Positions 36,721-44,032 of a stretch of 61,413 nucleotides of DNA are shown piece by piece. This DNA comes from Faecalibacterium sp. UBA1819 (GTDB taxonomy: Bacteria; Bacillota; Clostridia; Oscillospirales; Ruminococcaceae), in NCBI GenBank assembly GCA_002315015.1, contig DCEX01000013.1, positions 17,131 to 78,543 on the forward strand, read 5' to 3'. The notes under the pieces were generated by a model that saw nothing but the letters and a program-made list of their open reading frames with translations, had not been told where the DNA came from and made no database searches. Each line of letters opens with the position of its first letter. Position 1 is the first letter of the stretch. Position numbers and translations under genes: made by a program.

Positions 36721-36750
36721 TTGACAGAAAGCAAAAAAGTGTGATATACT
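36721..36750 (+). promoter_or_regulatory. Strong plus-strand promoter with no gene downstream
   Basis: A perfect TTGACA and a TATACT with an extended -10 TG (TGATATACT) are 18 nt apart. It lies after the murC terminator and points toward the 3' end of mazF, with no supported coding frame before the inverted repeat at 36864-36905. Confidence 0.75.
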
Positions 36751-36756
36751 TTTCCC

Positions 36757-36905
36757 ATCGGTTAGCTTTAACTAACCACTTGACCTTTTCTTGTTTTATG
36801 TCCGCGCTCAACCATAAAACAATTTCATGGAAAACGGTCTGCTCTTACTTTTGGTTTTTTTGTGCAGTAAAGCCCGCAGCTCATGTAAGCTGCGGGCTTT
36901 ACTGC
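36757..36905 (+). ncRNA. Candidate small structured RNA, about 150 nt
   Basis: From the expected start near 36757 the transcript can fold GGTTAG/CTAACC (36760-36777), TTGTTTTATG/CATAAAACAA (36791-36822) and the 17-bp 3' hairpin (36864-36905). No Shine-Dalgarno supports a small protein; the longest frame runs through the terminal hairpin. I could not match it to 6S, SRP, tmRNA or RNase P RNA. A 5'-acting antisense or regulatory RNA is possible, or an mRNA 3'-end antisense to mazF if the hairpin is leaky. Confidence 0.5.
36864..36905. terminator. 17-bp perfect inverted repeat, probable bidirectional terminator
   Basis: GCAGTAAAGCCCGCAGC and its exact complement flank an 8-nt loop. It ends 4 nt from the mazF stop (minus) and ends the candidate RNA (plus). 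U-tracts are short on both sides: the GGGCTTT core followed by ACTGC. Confidence 0.7.
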
Positions 36906-36908
36906 TTA

Positions 36909-37274
36909 TCATTCATTTTCTTCATCCAAACCAAAACTAACGTTCAGCGCATGGTTCACACGCCTTAACTCCGTCTGGCTCAGTTTTCCGGCACGCTCAC
37001 GCAAGCGGCGCTTGTCCAGTGTGCGAATTTGTTCCAGCAGCACCACACTGTCGCGTGTCAGGCCGCCGCTTCCCGCCTTTAAGCCGATGTGGGTAGGCAG
37101 ATGGCTTTTATCTTGTTTTGAGGTGATGGCCGCCGCAATCACCGTAGGGGAAAAGCGGTTTCCAACGTCATTTTGTACAATAAGTACCGGACGTACTCCC
37201 CCTTGTTCCGAACCCACTACCGGGCTTAAATCGGCATAAAACACTTCCCCGCGGTGTACCTCTCGCTGTTCCAT
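36909..37274 (-). CDS. mazF: MazF/EndoA-family endoribonuclease
   Basis: A 121-residue type II toxin-fold mRNA interferase, very close to Bacillus EndoA. Conserved stretches are RGEVFYADLSPVVGSEQGGV, RPVLIVQNDVGNRFSPT, AAITSKQ with the catalytic Thr, and LLEQIRTLDKRRL. ATG at 37274 has GGGAGG 9 nt upstream. The usual MazE/EndoAI antitoxin gene is not next to it: upstream are the HD protein and acpS, so it appears orphaned in this window. Confidence 0.92.
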   Translation of the reverse strand: MEQREVHRGEVFYADLSPVVGSEQGGVRPVLIVQNDVGNRFSPTVIAAAITSKQDKSHLPTHIGLKAGSGGLTRDSVVLLEQIRTLDKRRLRERAGKLSQTELRRVNHALNVSFGLDEENE

Positions 37275-37343
37275 ACGCTGCATCCTCCCGTCTCATTTCT
37301 TCTGACAGGATTATGTGCAAAGCAGTGACGGTTTAAACATGGC

Positions 37344-38003
37344 TTACAAAATCTTTTGTCCGTTAATTTCCAGCCGGAAATTCAATTGCAGACGTTTGGC
37401 CGCTTTATTGCAAAGCAGCATTCGATCCATAAAAATTTCAAAATAATCGGGTATGGGGGAAATCTCGGTGTCAATGTGCAGCTCCAGCAGAATCTCCCGC
37501 TGCTCGGCTAAAATGCGTGTTGCCGCCTTTTCCACCGAATAATTCACTCTGTCGTGAATATCAAACAGCTCGCGGTCTTTGCCGCGCACACGGGTACGGC
37601 GCACATCTGTTTTATCGGCCAAAATCAGCGCCGCCGCCACTTCATTCACAGGGTAAGCCGTGCTTTCGTCGTGATTGCCGATGGCGGAACAAATTACTGC
37701 TATTTCGCTGGCGTCCATTCCCATCTTATCCAAAATGCGAAACGCCATCACCGCGCCGGACTGCGCGTGGTCAATGCGGTTGATCACATTGCCGATATCG
37801 TGCATATATCCGGCAATCCAAGCAAGCTCACACAAGCGCGCCGGATAGCCAAGGTCGGTTAAAATTTTTTCTGCCACATGGGCGACGCGCGTCACATGGG
37901 CAAAGCTGTGCTCGGTGTACCCCATTTCTTTTAACGAATCGTCTGCCGCCTCAATGTAAGTGCGAATTTGTGGATTCTCTTTAATTTTTGCAGCTGTAAT
38001 CAT
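37344..38003 (-). CDS. HD-domain phosphohydrolase-like protein
   Basis: 219 residues. The HD metal site is seen in HSFAHVTRVAHVAE, AGYMHDIGN and AIGNHDES; RILADKT-like LILADKTDVRR follows. A C-terminal ~70-residue domain resembles those on stand-alone clostridial HD proteins. Substrate unknown; nucleotide hydrolysis is a family-level guess. The ATG at 38003 overlaps the acpS stop by 4 nt with GGAGG 10 nt upstream. Confidence 0.85.
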   Translation of the reverse strand: MITAAKIKENPQIRTYIEAADDSLKEMGYTEHSFAHVTRVAHVAEKILTDLGYPARLCELAWIAGYMHDIGNVINRIDHAQSGAVMAFRILDKMGMDASEIAVICSAIGNHDESTAYPVNEVAAALILADKTDVRRTRVRGKDRELFDIHDRVNYSVEKAATRILAEQREILLELHIDTEISPIPDYFEIFMDRMLLCNKAAKRLQLNFRLEINGQKIL

Positions 38004-38380
38004 TCTTTTTTGTCCTCCAAAACAACAAATGCACAAGCGTATTCCCCTTCATGGGTCAAAGACAGGTGCGCTCTCCAACCGCGCCGAGACATCAGCTCTT
38101 GTGCGCGTCCGCTGAACGCAAAATAAGGTGCACCCTGTTCATTGCGCAGTGCCTGTACCTCGGCCAAACTAAATTCATGCAGGATTCCGGTTCCAAGCGC
38201 TTTTCCAAACGCCTCTTTCGCGGCAAAATTAGCCGCCAGCACCTCGGCACGCTGGCCGCGCGCTTCAAACAGCGCACGCTCCTCATCACCAAACACCCTC
38301 TGTTTAAAGTGGTCGCTTTGAGCCGCGCGCTCCATGCGCGCGATGCAAACCATATCCATTCCAATTCCTACGATTGCCAT
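38000..38380 (-). CDS. acpS: Holo-acyl-carrier-protein synthase
   Basis: Transfers phosphopantetheine from CoA to apo-ACP. At 126 residues it is standard. The metal-binding Asp is in VGIGMDMVCIARM and the Glu in FAAKEAFGKALGTGI. The C-terminal HLSLTHEGEYACAFVVLE is typical. The ATG at 38380 follows GGGAAGG; the open frame to 38413 is not used. Confidence 0.95.
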   Translation of the reverse strand: MAIVGIGMDMVCIARMERAAQSDHFKQRVFGDEERALFEARGQRAEVLAANFAAKEAFGKALGTGILHEFSLAEVQALRNEQGAPYFAFSGRAQELMSRRGWRAHLSLTHEGEYACAFVVLEDKKE

Positions 38381-38509
38381 AACCGGATTCCTTCCCATAT
38401 GCCGACGGCACATTCTTACTATACCGCTGCCGCATTATTTTGCAAAGCAAAAAACCTCGAAAAACAGGTAAATTTTTCGTCAATCTCTGCCTCTTGTTTG
38501 TCACACAAA

Positions 38510-38539
38510 ACCGCCTGCCGCAATCATACGGCAGGCGGT
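38510..38539 (-). terminator. Terminator of hpf
   Basis: A perfect 11-bp stem (ACCGCCTGCCG with its complement, 8-nt loop) is followed on the minus strand by TTTTGTGTG, about 47 nt after the hpf stop. Confidence 0.85.
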
Positions 38540-38586
38540 ACATCTCTTTGTTTTTAGAAACGCCTTCATTAGTTTTCACGTTTCTG

Positions 38587-39123
38587 TTAGTTATTTTCGG
38601 GCACCAAAACGCCATAGCTTCCGTTCTTTCTGCGGTAAACCACTTGAACGCTGTCGGTATCGGCATCGCGATACAGGAAGAATGCGTGTCCCAGCATATT
38701 CATCTGCAAAATGGCTTCTTCCACGGTGCAGGGCTTCACGATGAAGTGTTTCTCACGAATGACGTCATACTGCTCATCCACAGGATCGCCGCTCGTGTAC
38801 TCCTGCGCGATATAATCCTGCACTGCGGGTTGGCAAACGCGGTTTTCCAGCTTTTTGCGGTTTTTAATGATACGTCTTGTCAACAAATCCAACGCAGAAT
38901 CAAACGCTTCTTCCATCCGGTCGCCAGACTTCTCGGCACGGCTGGCAAACCCTTTATCGCGCACTGTGATTTCCACAGTCTGCCAGTCTTTTTCTACCGT
39001 CACCGTCACTTGTGCCTGTGCATCATCGCTGAAAAACTTGTCCAACTTGGCAAGCTTTTTTTCCACTCTCTCTAAAAAGGCCTCTTTCAGGGTGACCTTA
39101 CGACCTGTGCAAGTAATCTTCAT
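38587..39123 (-). CDS. hpf: Ribosome hibernation promoting factor, long form
   Basis: 178 residues. The N-terminal domain (1-95, KITCTGRKVTLKEAFLERVE) binds the 30S decoding site. The C-terminal domain (about 120-175, SGDPVDEQYDVIREKHFIVK to YRDADTDSVQVVYRRKNGSY) dimerises two 30S subunits into inactive 100S ribosomes. It is monocistronic with a strong promoter, as expected for a stress-responsive gene. Confidence 0.95.
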   Translation of the reverse strand: MKITCTGRKVTLKEAFLERVEKKLAKLDKFFSDDAQAQVTVTVEKDWQTVEITVRDKGFASRAEKSGDRMEEAFDSALDLLTRRIIKNRKKLENRVCQPAVQDYIAQEYTSGDPVDEQYDVIREKHFIVKPCTVEEAILQMNMLGHAFFLYRDADTDSVQVVYRRKNGSYGVLVPENN

Positions 39124-39173
39124 AAACCGTGCCTCCTTTTCGGGTTGAGAAAGCCGTAACTTTCTCTGACTTC

Positions 39174-39202
39174 AGTATAGCACTTCACCGTTTGATTTTC
39201 AA
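39174..39202 (-). promoter_or_regulatory. Promoter of hpf
   Basis: TTGAAA and TATACT are 17 nt apart on the minus strand, 50 nt before the ATG. Confidence 0.75.
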
Positions 39203-39321
39203 GCACTTTATCGCCTTTTTGAACAGTTTTTTAAAAAATATTCTGTGTATTTTTATCTTTTTATCATAAAACAATCGAATATTTCTCACATTTGCTTGCT
39301 TTTCAACTGTTTCTGCGCATG

Positions 39322-39357
39322 AAAAAAGGCGCTTGCAGCCACGGGCTGCAAACGCCT
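39322..39357 (-). terminator. Terminator of the hup-to-S1 gene run
   Basis: AGGCG plus TTGCAGCC pair with their complements around one mismatch; TTTTTTC follows on the minus strand. It lies 38 nt past the S1-domain gene. Confidence 0.85.
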
Positions 39358-39394
39358 GATGCAAACGACATCAATGATAAAAACAAAGCGGTGC

Positions 39395-39814
39395 TTAACC
39401 GCGGCGGCGAGAATACCCGCCCCCGCGACGTGCTTCCGTCACGCGGCGCAAATCGGACATTTTCTCCTCACTGCGCGATTTAAACTGGCTCATCATATCC
39501 TCAAAGGACATATTGCCCTGAGGCGCAGACGGGCGCGGCTGCCACACACGGCCCGTATCGGCGCGGGTCGGCTTGGGGCGCGGTTCCGTGCGCTTCATGC
39601 TCAGCGCAATCTTTCCGTCCTCGGAAATATTCATCACCTTTACTTTCACATCCTGACCCTCAGTGAGAACATCACTCAGCTCTTGAATGTACTCGTTCGA
39701 CACCTCAGAAATATGTACCATACCAGTCTGTCCGCCGGGCAGCGAAACAAACGCGCCGAACTTCTTCACTCCTGTTACTTTTCCCTCCAGGATGCTTCCT
39801 ACCTCAACTCCCAT
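39395..39814 (-). CDS. S1 RNA-binding domain protein (YabR-like)
   Basis: 139 residues: one S1 domain at 1-72 (GSILEGKVTGVKKFGAFVSL, GMVHISEVSNEYIQ) and a disordered basic, Arg/Pro/Gly-rich tail. Its position after divIC, yabQ and yabP matches Bacillus yabR. Function unclear; RNA binding is implied. Confidence 0.9.
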   Translation of the reverse strand: MGVEVGSILEGKVTGVKKFGAFVSLPGGQTGMVHISEVSNEYIQELSDVLTEGQDVKVKVMNISEDGKIALSMKRTEPRPKPTRADTGRVWQPRPSAPQGNMSFEDMMSQFKSRSEEKMSDLRRVTEARRGGGYSRRRG

Positions 39815-39875
39815 AAACCCGTAAAAACTCTCCTTTAAATGAATGATAAAAAACGGACGGCCAACCCATCAGGCA

Positions 39876-40178
39876 TTACTTGCCCGACATATCAATATAC
39901 ACGCGCTCATCAGGGCGCACATACCCCAGCTTCTCTCTGGCCATGCGCTCCATGTAAGCGGCCTCATCACCAGCCTCCACAATTCGCTGAAGCTCCTGAT
40001 TTTCCGCCTGTTGTGCCTGTACCTGTTGGGTCAGATTCTCTAACTGCTGACGTTTTGAAACAATATCCATCTGAACAGAGATAAAGGTCACTGCCAGATA
40101 AATACAAATGCCGGCAATTAAAAAGCGCAGCGCTGTCGCAGGCGTAAAAAAATGCTTCCGCCTTTGCTTCGTTCGCAA
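39876..40178 (-). CDS. divIC: Septum formation initiator DivIC/FtsB-like
   Basis: 100 residues: a basic N-terminus, one membrane helix (about 18-38, LRFLIAGICIYLAVTFISVQ), a coiled coil (KRQQLENLTQQVQAQQAENQ) and the ending AREKLGYVRPDERVYIDM. It joins FtsL and DivIB in the divisome. The start is TTG with GGGAGG 8 nt upstream. Confidence 0.9.
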   Translation of the reverse strand: MRTKQRRKHFFTPATALRFLIAGICIYLAVTFISVQMDIVSKRQQLENLTQQVQAQQAENQELQRIVEAGDEAAYMERMAREKLGYVRPDERVYIDMSGK

Positions 40179-40206
40179 GCGCGGCGCCTCCCTTCCTCGT
40201 TGAAAT

Positions 40207-40692
40207 TCACGGTGATGCTTCTACATCGCCATGATATGAATTATACAACACCTTGGCAGTGTTTTGCAAGCGCGACTTTTGTTTTTTTTCACGATATTTA
40301 CAATGTTTTTCGCAAAAAGCCTGCTTTTTACGCAAAACGGCCCCATGTACAGGCTTCCAAACTCGTTTTGCACCTGCTTTCACAGGCCGAAACAAGAGCC
40401 TGCGCCACCGCTTTGCCACCGGCTCCAAGAGCGTATGACACAGTAAAAACGCGGATACGCATGCCGCGGCATCATACCAGCGCACAAAGCCCGCATAAAA
40501 ACGCATGGAGGCGGCGCTGCGCAGCAAAAATGCACCGAACGTAAAAACCAGCACATCAGCCAAAAAGCGCGTCACGCCGCGCCAGCCAAACAAAAAGCCG
40601 AATAAACAATAGCCCACACATAAAAGCGCGCCCAGTCCGGCGGAAAATACGACATCGCGCAGCGCCATGCCGGGCGTCAGCCCTGCTACCAT
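40207..40692 (-). CDS. yabQ: Spore cortex protein YabQ
   Basis: About 161 residues with four hydrophobic helices in the first ~100 and a basic tail (FRPVKAGAKRVWKPVHGAVL). In Bacillus YabQ is an outer-forespore-membrane protein needed for cortex. The assignment rests on hydropathy and on the yabP-yabQ-divIC order. Its ATG shares a base with the yabP stop (TGATG); a TTG at 40713 is less likely. Confidence 0.85.
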   Translation of the reverse strand: MVAGLTPGMALRDVVFSAGLGALLCVGYCLFGFLFGWRGVTRFLADVLVFTFGAFLLRSAASMRFYAGFVRWYDAAACVSAFLLCHTLLEPVAKRWRRLLFRPVKAGAKRVWKPVHGAVLRKKQAFCEKHCKYREKKQKSRLQNTAKVLYNSYHGDVEASP

Positions 40693-40994
40693 CAGCGCAT
40701 CATCCTTTTCCAAAGAGAATTGCCGGCTTCCTTCACCTTGGTGTATTGCACGAACTCAATTTCTCCGCTGACGCGAATTTCGCCCTCTTTAACGCTCAGC
40801 TCGTTCACTCGCAGATTTTTGCCGCCCACGTTTAACCTTCCGCAAACGGTATCCATGCAAACGCCTGTTTCATCACAAGACACCACCTCTTTTACGCCCG
40901 TTACCGTCATAGCCGTGCGCTCTTGTAAAATAACATGGTGATTCTGCGCTGTGCGCTCTTTGCCCTTTTCCGGTGCAATGCTGATTGTATTCAT
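40692..40994 (-). CDS. yabP: Sporulation protein YabP
   Basis: 100 residues. HHVILQERTAMTVTGVKEVV and LNVGGKNLRVNELSVKEGEI are characteristic of the YabP/YqfC family, needed for spore cortex. GGAGG lies 8 nt before the ATG at 40994. Confidence 0.92.
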   Translation of the reverse strand: MNTISIAPEKGKERTAQNHHVILQERTAMTVTGVKEVVSCDETGVCMDTVCGRLNVGGKNLRVNELSVKEGEIRVSGEIEFVQYTKVKEAGNSLWKRMMR

Positions 40995-41062
40995 CCTTCT
41001 GCCCTCCGCTTCGTGTTTCATCACTTCATGTATATGCAAACGCGGCGGACAATATCCCTTTT

Positions 41063-41332
41063 TTACTCCTCGGCAGCCGGTGCCTGTCCCTCGGAAAGCA
41101 CCACATACATTTCACGCGCCAAGTCCTTGCCCATCGGCGCGTCGGTGGAAACTACTTTCACCTGAATGGGGCGCTGCCCAAACGTGACCTCAATAATGTC
41201 TCCGGGCTTTACGGCGTAGCTGGCCTTCACCTGCCGGCCATTTACCATAATGCGTCCTGCGTCGGCCACTTCATTTGCCACAGTGCGGCGCTTGATTAAG
41301 CGGCTCACTTTTAAAAACTTATCAATTCTCAT
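41063..41332 (-). CDS. rqcP: RqcP, S4-domain ribosome quality control factor
   Basis: 89 residues: an S4 RNA-binding domain (MRIDKFLKVSRLIKRRTVAN, then GRIMVNGRQVKASYAVKPGD). In Bacillus RqcP (YlmH-like/YabO/HslR) stabilises P-site tRNA during alanine tailing by RqcH. ATG at 41332 follows AGGGAGAG; the open frame to 41389 is not used. It lies between hup and yabP, as in Bacillus. Confidence 0.92.
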   Translation of the reverse strand: MRIDKFLKVSRLIKRRTVANEVADAGRIMVNGRQVKASYAVKPGDIIEVTFGQRPIQVKVVSTDAPMGKDLAREMYVVLSEGQAPAAEE

Positions 41333-41368
41333 TCTACTCTCCCTATTGCTGTAACATGATGTAAAAAT

Positions 41369-41396
41369 GCGCGGCCTGAAACCGTTCAAGCCGCGC
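41369..41396 (-). terminator. Terminator after hup
   Basis: A 12-bp stem (GCGCGGC then TGAA with complements, one G-U pair) is followed by ATTTTTAC on the minus strand. It lies 17 nt after the hup stop and 36 nt before rqcP, and probably attenuates read-through. Confidence 0.8.
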
Positions 41397-41413
41397 GTGT
41401 GTCTTGTGTTTGA

Positions 41414-41692
41414 TTATTTGCCCGAAACGGCGTCTTTCAGCGCCTTGCCGGCCTTGAAAGCGGGCACTACGCTTGCCGCAATTTGAATGGTCTCTTTCGT
41501 GCGGGGGTTCAGACCGGTACGGGCCGGGCGCTCGCGGGTTTCAAATGTGCCGAAGCCAACCAAAGACACCTTATCGCCTGCTTTCAGCGCATCGGTAATT
41601 CCTTCCAAAACAGCGCTCACTGCTTTTTCTGCATCCTTCTTGGAAAGGTTTGCCTCTGCGGCCACTTTTGCAATCAGTTCAACTTTCGTCAT
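41414..41692 (-). CDS. hup: HU family DNA-binding protein
   Basis: 92 residues, nucleoid protein. [20 protein letters not shown] and [20 protein letters not shown] are the HU core and arm. GGAGG precedes the ATG. Confidence 0.96.
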   Translation of the reverse strand: MTKVELIAKVAAEANLSKKDAEKAVSAVLEGITDALKAGDKVSLVGFGTFETRERPARTGLNPRTKETIQIAASVVPAFKAGKALKDAVSGK

Positions 41693-41733
41693 AGTCTAAT
41701 CCTCCGAATTTTTATAAGTGATAAACGTTTCGT

Positions 41734-41740
41734 TTCGACA
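41734..41740 (-). promoter_or_regulatory. Possible 0A box upstream of hup
   Basis: TGTCGAA reads on the minus strand about 42 nt before the hup start. The same 7-mer is expected several times by chance in 61 kb, so intergenic position is its only support. Confidence 0.3.
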
Positions 41741-41769
41741 TCGCCTTTTGCGCAGGCAATATCCCTATG

Positions 41770-42510
41770 TTAACAAGATTCCTCTTGTAACAGCGTATCT
41801 TTTTGCGGCTCAGCGCATTTTTTTGCCGCCTGCACAAAGGCAGTGTTCACGCGCTCCAAAGCCTGCTCGGCATCCACATCCAAAAGGCGGGCATAGCCTG
41901 CGGTACAAAACAGCACTTCGCCAATGGCGGGCTCTGCCGTTTCCTTGGAGGCGGTTTGCAAGCGCTCCACCGCGCCCAAAAGAGCCTGCTTTGCCTGCTG
42001 CGGGTCGGTAATTCCAACGCCGTGTGCCGCCGCACGTTTTTGCAGCTTCTGCGCCCGCACTGCTGCGGGAAGCGCCGCGGGCACGTCGTCCAAATCGACG
42101 GCAAGGCTTTCGCGGTGCTTTTCGGCACGCTTAATCTGCTCCCAGTTGCGCAGCGCCTGCTCAGGGTCCGCCACTTCAACGCTTCCGAAAATATGCGGAT
42201 GGCGTGCAATCAGCTTTTTGCAAATGCCGGTGCAGACATCCTGCCAGGAAAAGGCCTGCTGCTCCTGCTCCATCTGCGTGTGCAGCACAACCTGGAGCAA
42301 AACATCGCCCAGCTCCTCACACAGCAAATGGGAATCTTTCTGGTCAATGGCGTCGGCTACCTCATACGTTTCCTCGATGAAGTTTTTGCGAATGGACTCA
42401 TGCGTCTGCACCTTATCCCACGCGCAGCCTTTTTCGGGGTCGCGCAAAAGCGCTACAATCCGCAATAAATCTTCTATGGTATACGTTTCGCGGTTGAGCA
42501 AATCTTCCAC
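41770..42510 (-). CDS. mazG: MazG-family nucleoside triphosphate pyrophosphohydrolase
   Basis: 246 residues. DPEKGCAWDKVQTHESIRKN, EETYEVADAI and the metal motif EELGDVLLQVV are MazG hallmarks. The C-terminal second MazG-like half is reduced. It hydrolyses NTPs to NMP and PPi, cleaning nucleotide pools or tuning ppGpp. The start is GTG at 42510, 6 nt after AAGGCGGG. Despite the name it is unrelated to the mazF gene here. Confidence 0.92.
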   Translation of the reverse strand: MEDLLNRETYTIEDLLRIVALLRDPEKGCAWDKVQTHESIRKNFIEETYEVADAIDQKDSHLLCEELGDVLLQVVLHTQMEQEQQAFSWQDVCTGICKKLIARHPHIFGSVEVADPEQALRNWEQIKRAEKHRESLAVDLDDVPAALPAAVRAQKLQKRAAAHGVGITDPQQAKQALLGAVERLQTASKETAEPAIGEVLFCTAGYARLLDVDAEQALERVNTAFVQAAKKCAEPQKDTLLQEESC

Positions 42511-42654
42511 AACATTCCCGCCTTTCCAAAACACCTTTCGTAATTTTACATGAAGCAGCGCTACTTTTCAAGAGTTTTTCCTGCTTTTCCTCAAAATAAG
42601 CACCGTTTTTTAAAAAATCAAACACCCGATTCTTTCTGCTCGGAATCTGTCGGC

Positions 42655-43068
42655 TCACTTTTCTGTGTGCCGAACACCACCGCGCGTATCATCGGCCGAT
42701 TCAAACTTCTGCCCGCAGCAAGAACAAAAGGTGGCATCCTTGCTTACCTCCGCGCCGCAGCGCATACAGATTTTCTCCATGCGCACGTCACGGCTTTCCT
42801 CGGCTTGCTCTGCGGTCACCTGTGCCAGCTGTTCTTCCGCCTGTGCCACAGCTTGCAGGTACTTTTTCACCAGCTGGTCGTTCGATTCTCCGTTTTTATG
42901 CAAAGAATACACCAAAGCCCCCAGCTGACGCTGTGTTTTGGCCAAGTGGCGCTCCGCGGCCAAAACATCCATTTTATGTTTTCCTTTATCCGTCAAATCT
43001 TTGGTCGTTTTAACGGCTGCGTCAGCCAGCACCGACGCACTTTGTTTTAAAAATTCAAAATCCAGCAT
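42655..43068 (-). CDS. Zinc-ribbon protein with coiled-coil N-terminus
   Basis: 137 residues. Residues 1-95 are helical and charged (coiled-coil-like). The C-terminus has CMRCGAEVSKDATFCSCCG, a four-Cys zinc ribbon, then a polar tail. Not recognised beyond the ribbon; no membrane segment. AAGGAG precedes the ATG. Confidence 0.82.
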   Translation of the reverse strand: MLDFEFLKQSASVLADAAVKTTKDLTDKGKHKMDVLAAERHLAKTQRQLGALVYSLHKNGESNDQLVKKYLQAVAQAEEQLAQVTAEQAEESRDVRMEKICMRCGAEVSKDATFCSCCGQKFESADDTRGGVRHTEK

Positions 43069-43099
43069 TGCAAATCCACTCCTTTTTCAAGTGCATATT

Positions 43100-44032
43100 T
43101 CAGCCTAAAAACTCACGCAGCATCGAGTCTTTGGGCATCCATTCTTTGGAAATCGGAGCGCAAAGCGCAAAGCGCTGCGCCAAATCATCCATGCTGCTTT
43201 TCCAAATGCTTTCTTCCGGCAGCATCGTGCTCATTTCGTGTACAGCGGCTGCCAGACAGCCCGGCTCATAAGAGAAGCTGGTGTCCAGCAGCAAATCGGC
43301 CTCGTTTTTAAACACTTTGATGTTGCGGTCCTCACCGTCGCATACCGCCTGCCACATGGCAAAGGTTTTTTCGGGTGCATGGCCGCGGAACTGCCAGTCA
43401 CGCACCAAGCGCCGTGCCAAACGCACGTCGCGCGTGGGCAGAATTCTTTGTCCGCCCAGCGAATATTCCTCGCGCAAGCCTGCATAGATGCGGTATACAC
43501 TGCTGTGCGGCAGCAGCTGGGTCAAGCGCGGGTTAAGCGCATGAATGCCTTCAATGACAGCCACGCCGTCATCTACTTCCACGGGAACGGTTCCCATCCG
43601 GCGTGTCTCCCGCCGAAAATCGAAATCGGGAATTAGGGTTTTCCCCGTTTCGGCCAGCTCTTTCAGGCAGTGGTTAATGGCGCCGATGTCCAAAGCGTCT
43701 ACGCTTTCATAGTCGGGCTCGCCGCTGGGCAGCTTGGGGTAGTCCTGCACATCCTTGAAAAAGTTATCTAACGAAATCACAGCCGATTTCATACCGCGGC
43801 TGCACAGCTCCTGTGCAATTTTATGAGCCGTTGTTGTTTTGCCGGACGAGGACGGCCCGGTCAGCATCACAACGCGAACGCCGCTTTGCTGAATATTCGT
43901 CACCGCGTGATGAATACGCTCTTGATAGTCGTTTTCACAGTAATCCACAAAAATGCGCGGCACCTCTGCGGCAACGTTCAAAAGGCCCAATTCAACCAGA
44001 CGTTTCGGAATCCAAATCAAAGAATTTCCCAT
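43100..44032 (-). CDS. Uridine-kinase-like nucleoside kinase
   Basis: About 310 residues. P-loop GPSSSGKTTTAHKI sits at ~58, with SLDNFFKDVQDYPKLPSGEP and VIEGIHALNPRL typical of the Udk/phosphoribulokinase group. The N-terminal ~50 residues resemble the end of the TGS-linked domain of longer clostridial forms. A GTG at 44041 is an alternative start. It overlaps the hemZ 3' end. Confidence 0.85.
   Translation of the reverse strand: MGNSLIWIPKRLVELGLLNVAAEVPRIFVDYCENDYQERIHHAVTNIQQSGVRVVMLTGPSSSGKTTTAHKIAQELCSRGMKSAVISLDNFFKDVQDYPKLPSGEPDYESVDALDIGAINHCLKELAETGKTLIPDFDFRRETRRMGTVPVEVDDGVAVIEGIHALNPRLTQLLPHSSVYRIYAGLREEYSLGGQRILPTRDVRLARRLVRDWQFRGHAPEKTFAMWQAVCDGEDRNIKVFKNEADLLLDTSFSYEPGCLAAAVHEMSTMLPEESIWKSSMDDLAQRFALCAPISKEWMPKDSMLREFLG

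Noticed and set aside
36757..36905. Identity as 6S, SRP or other known housekeeping RNA
   Set aside because: No GGAAGCAGC-type SRP tetraloop region and no 6S-like long interrupted helix could be drawn; left as an unclassified candidate.
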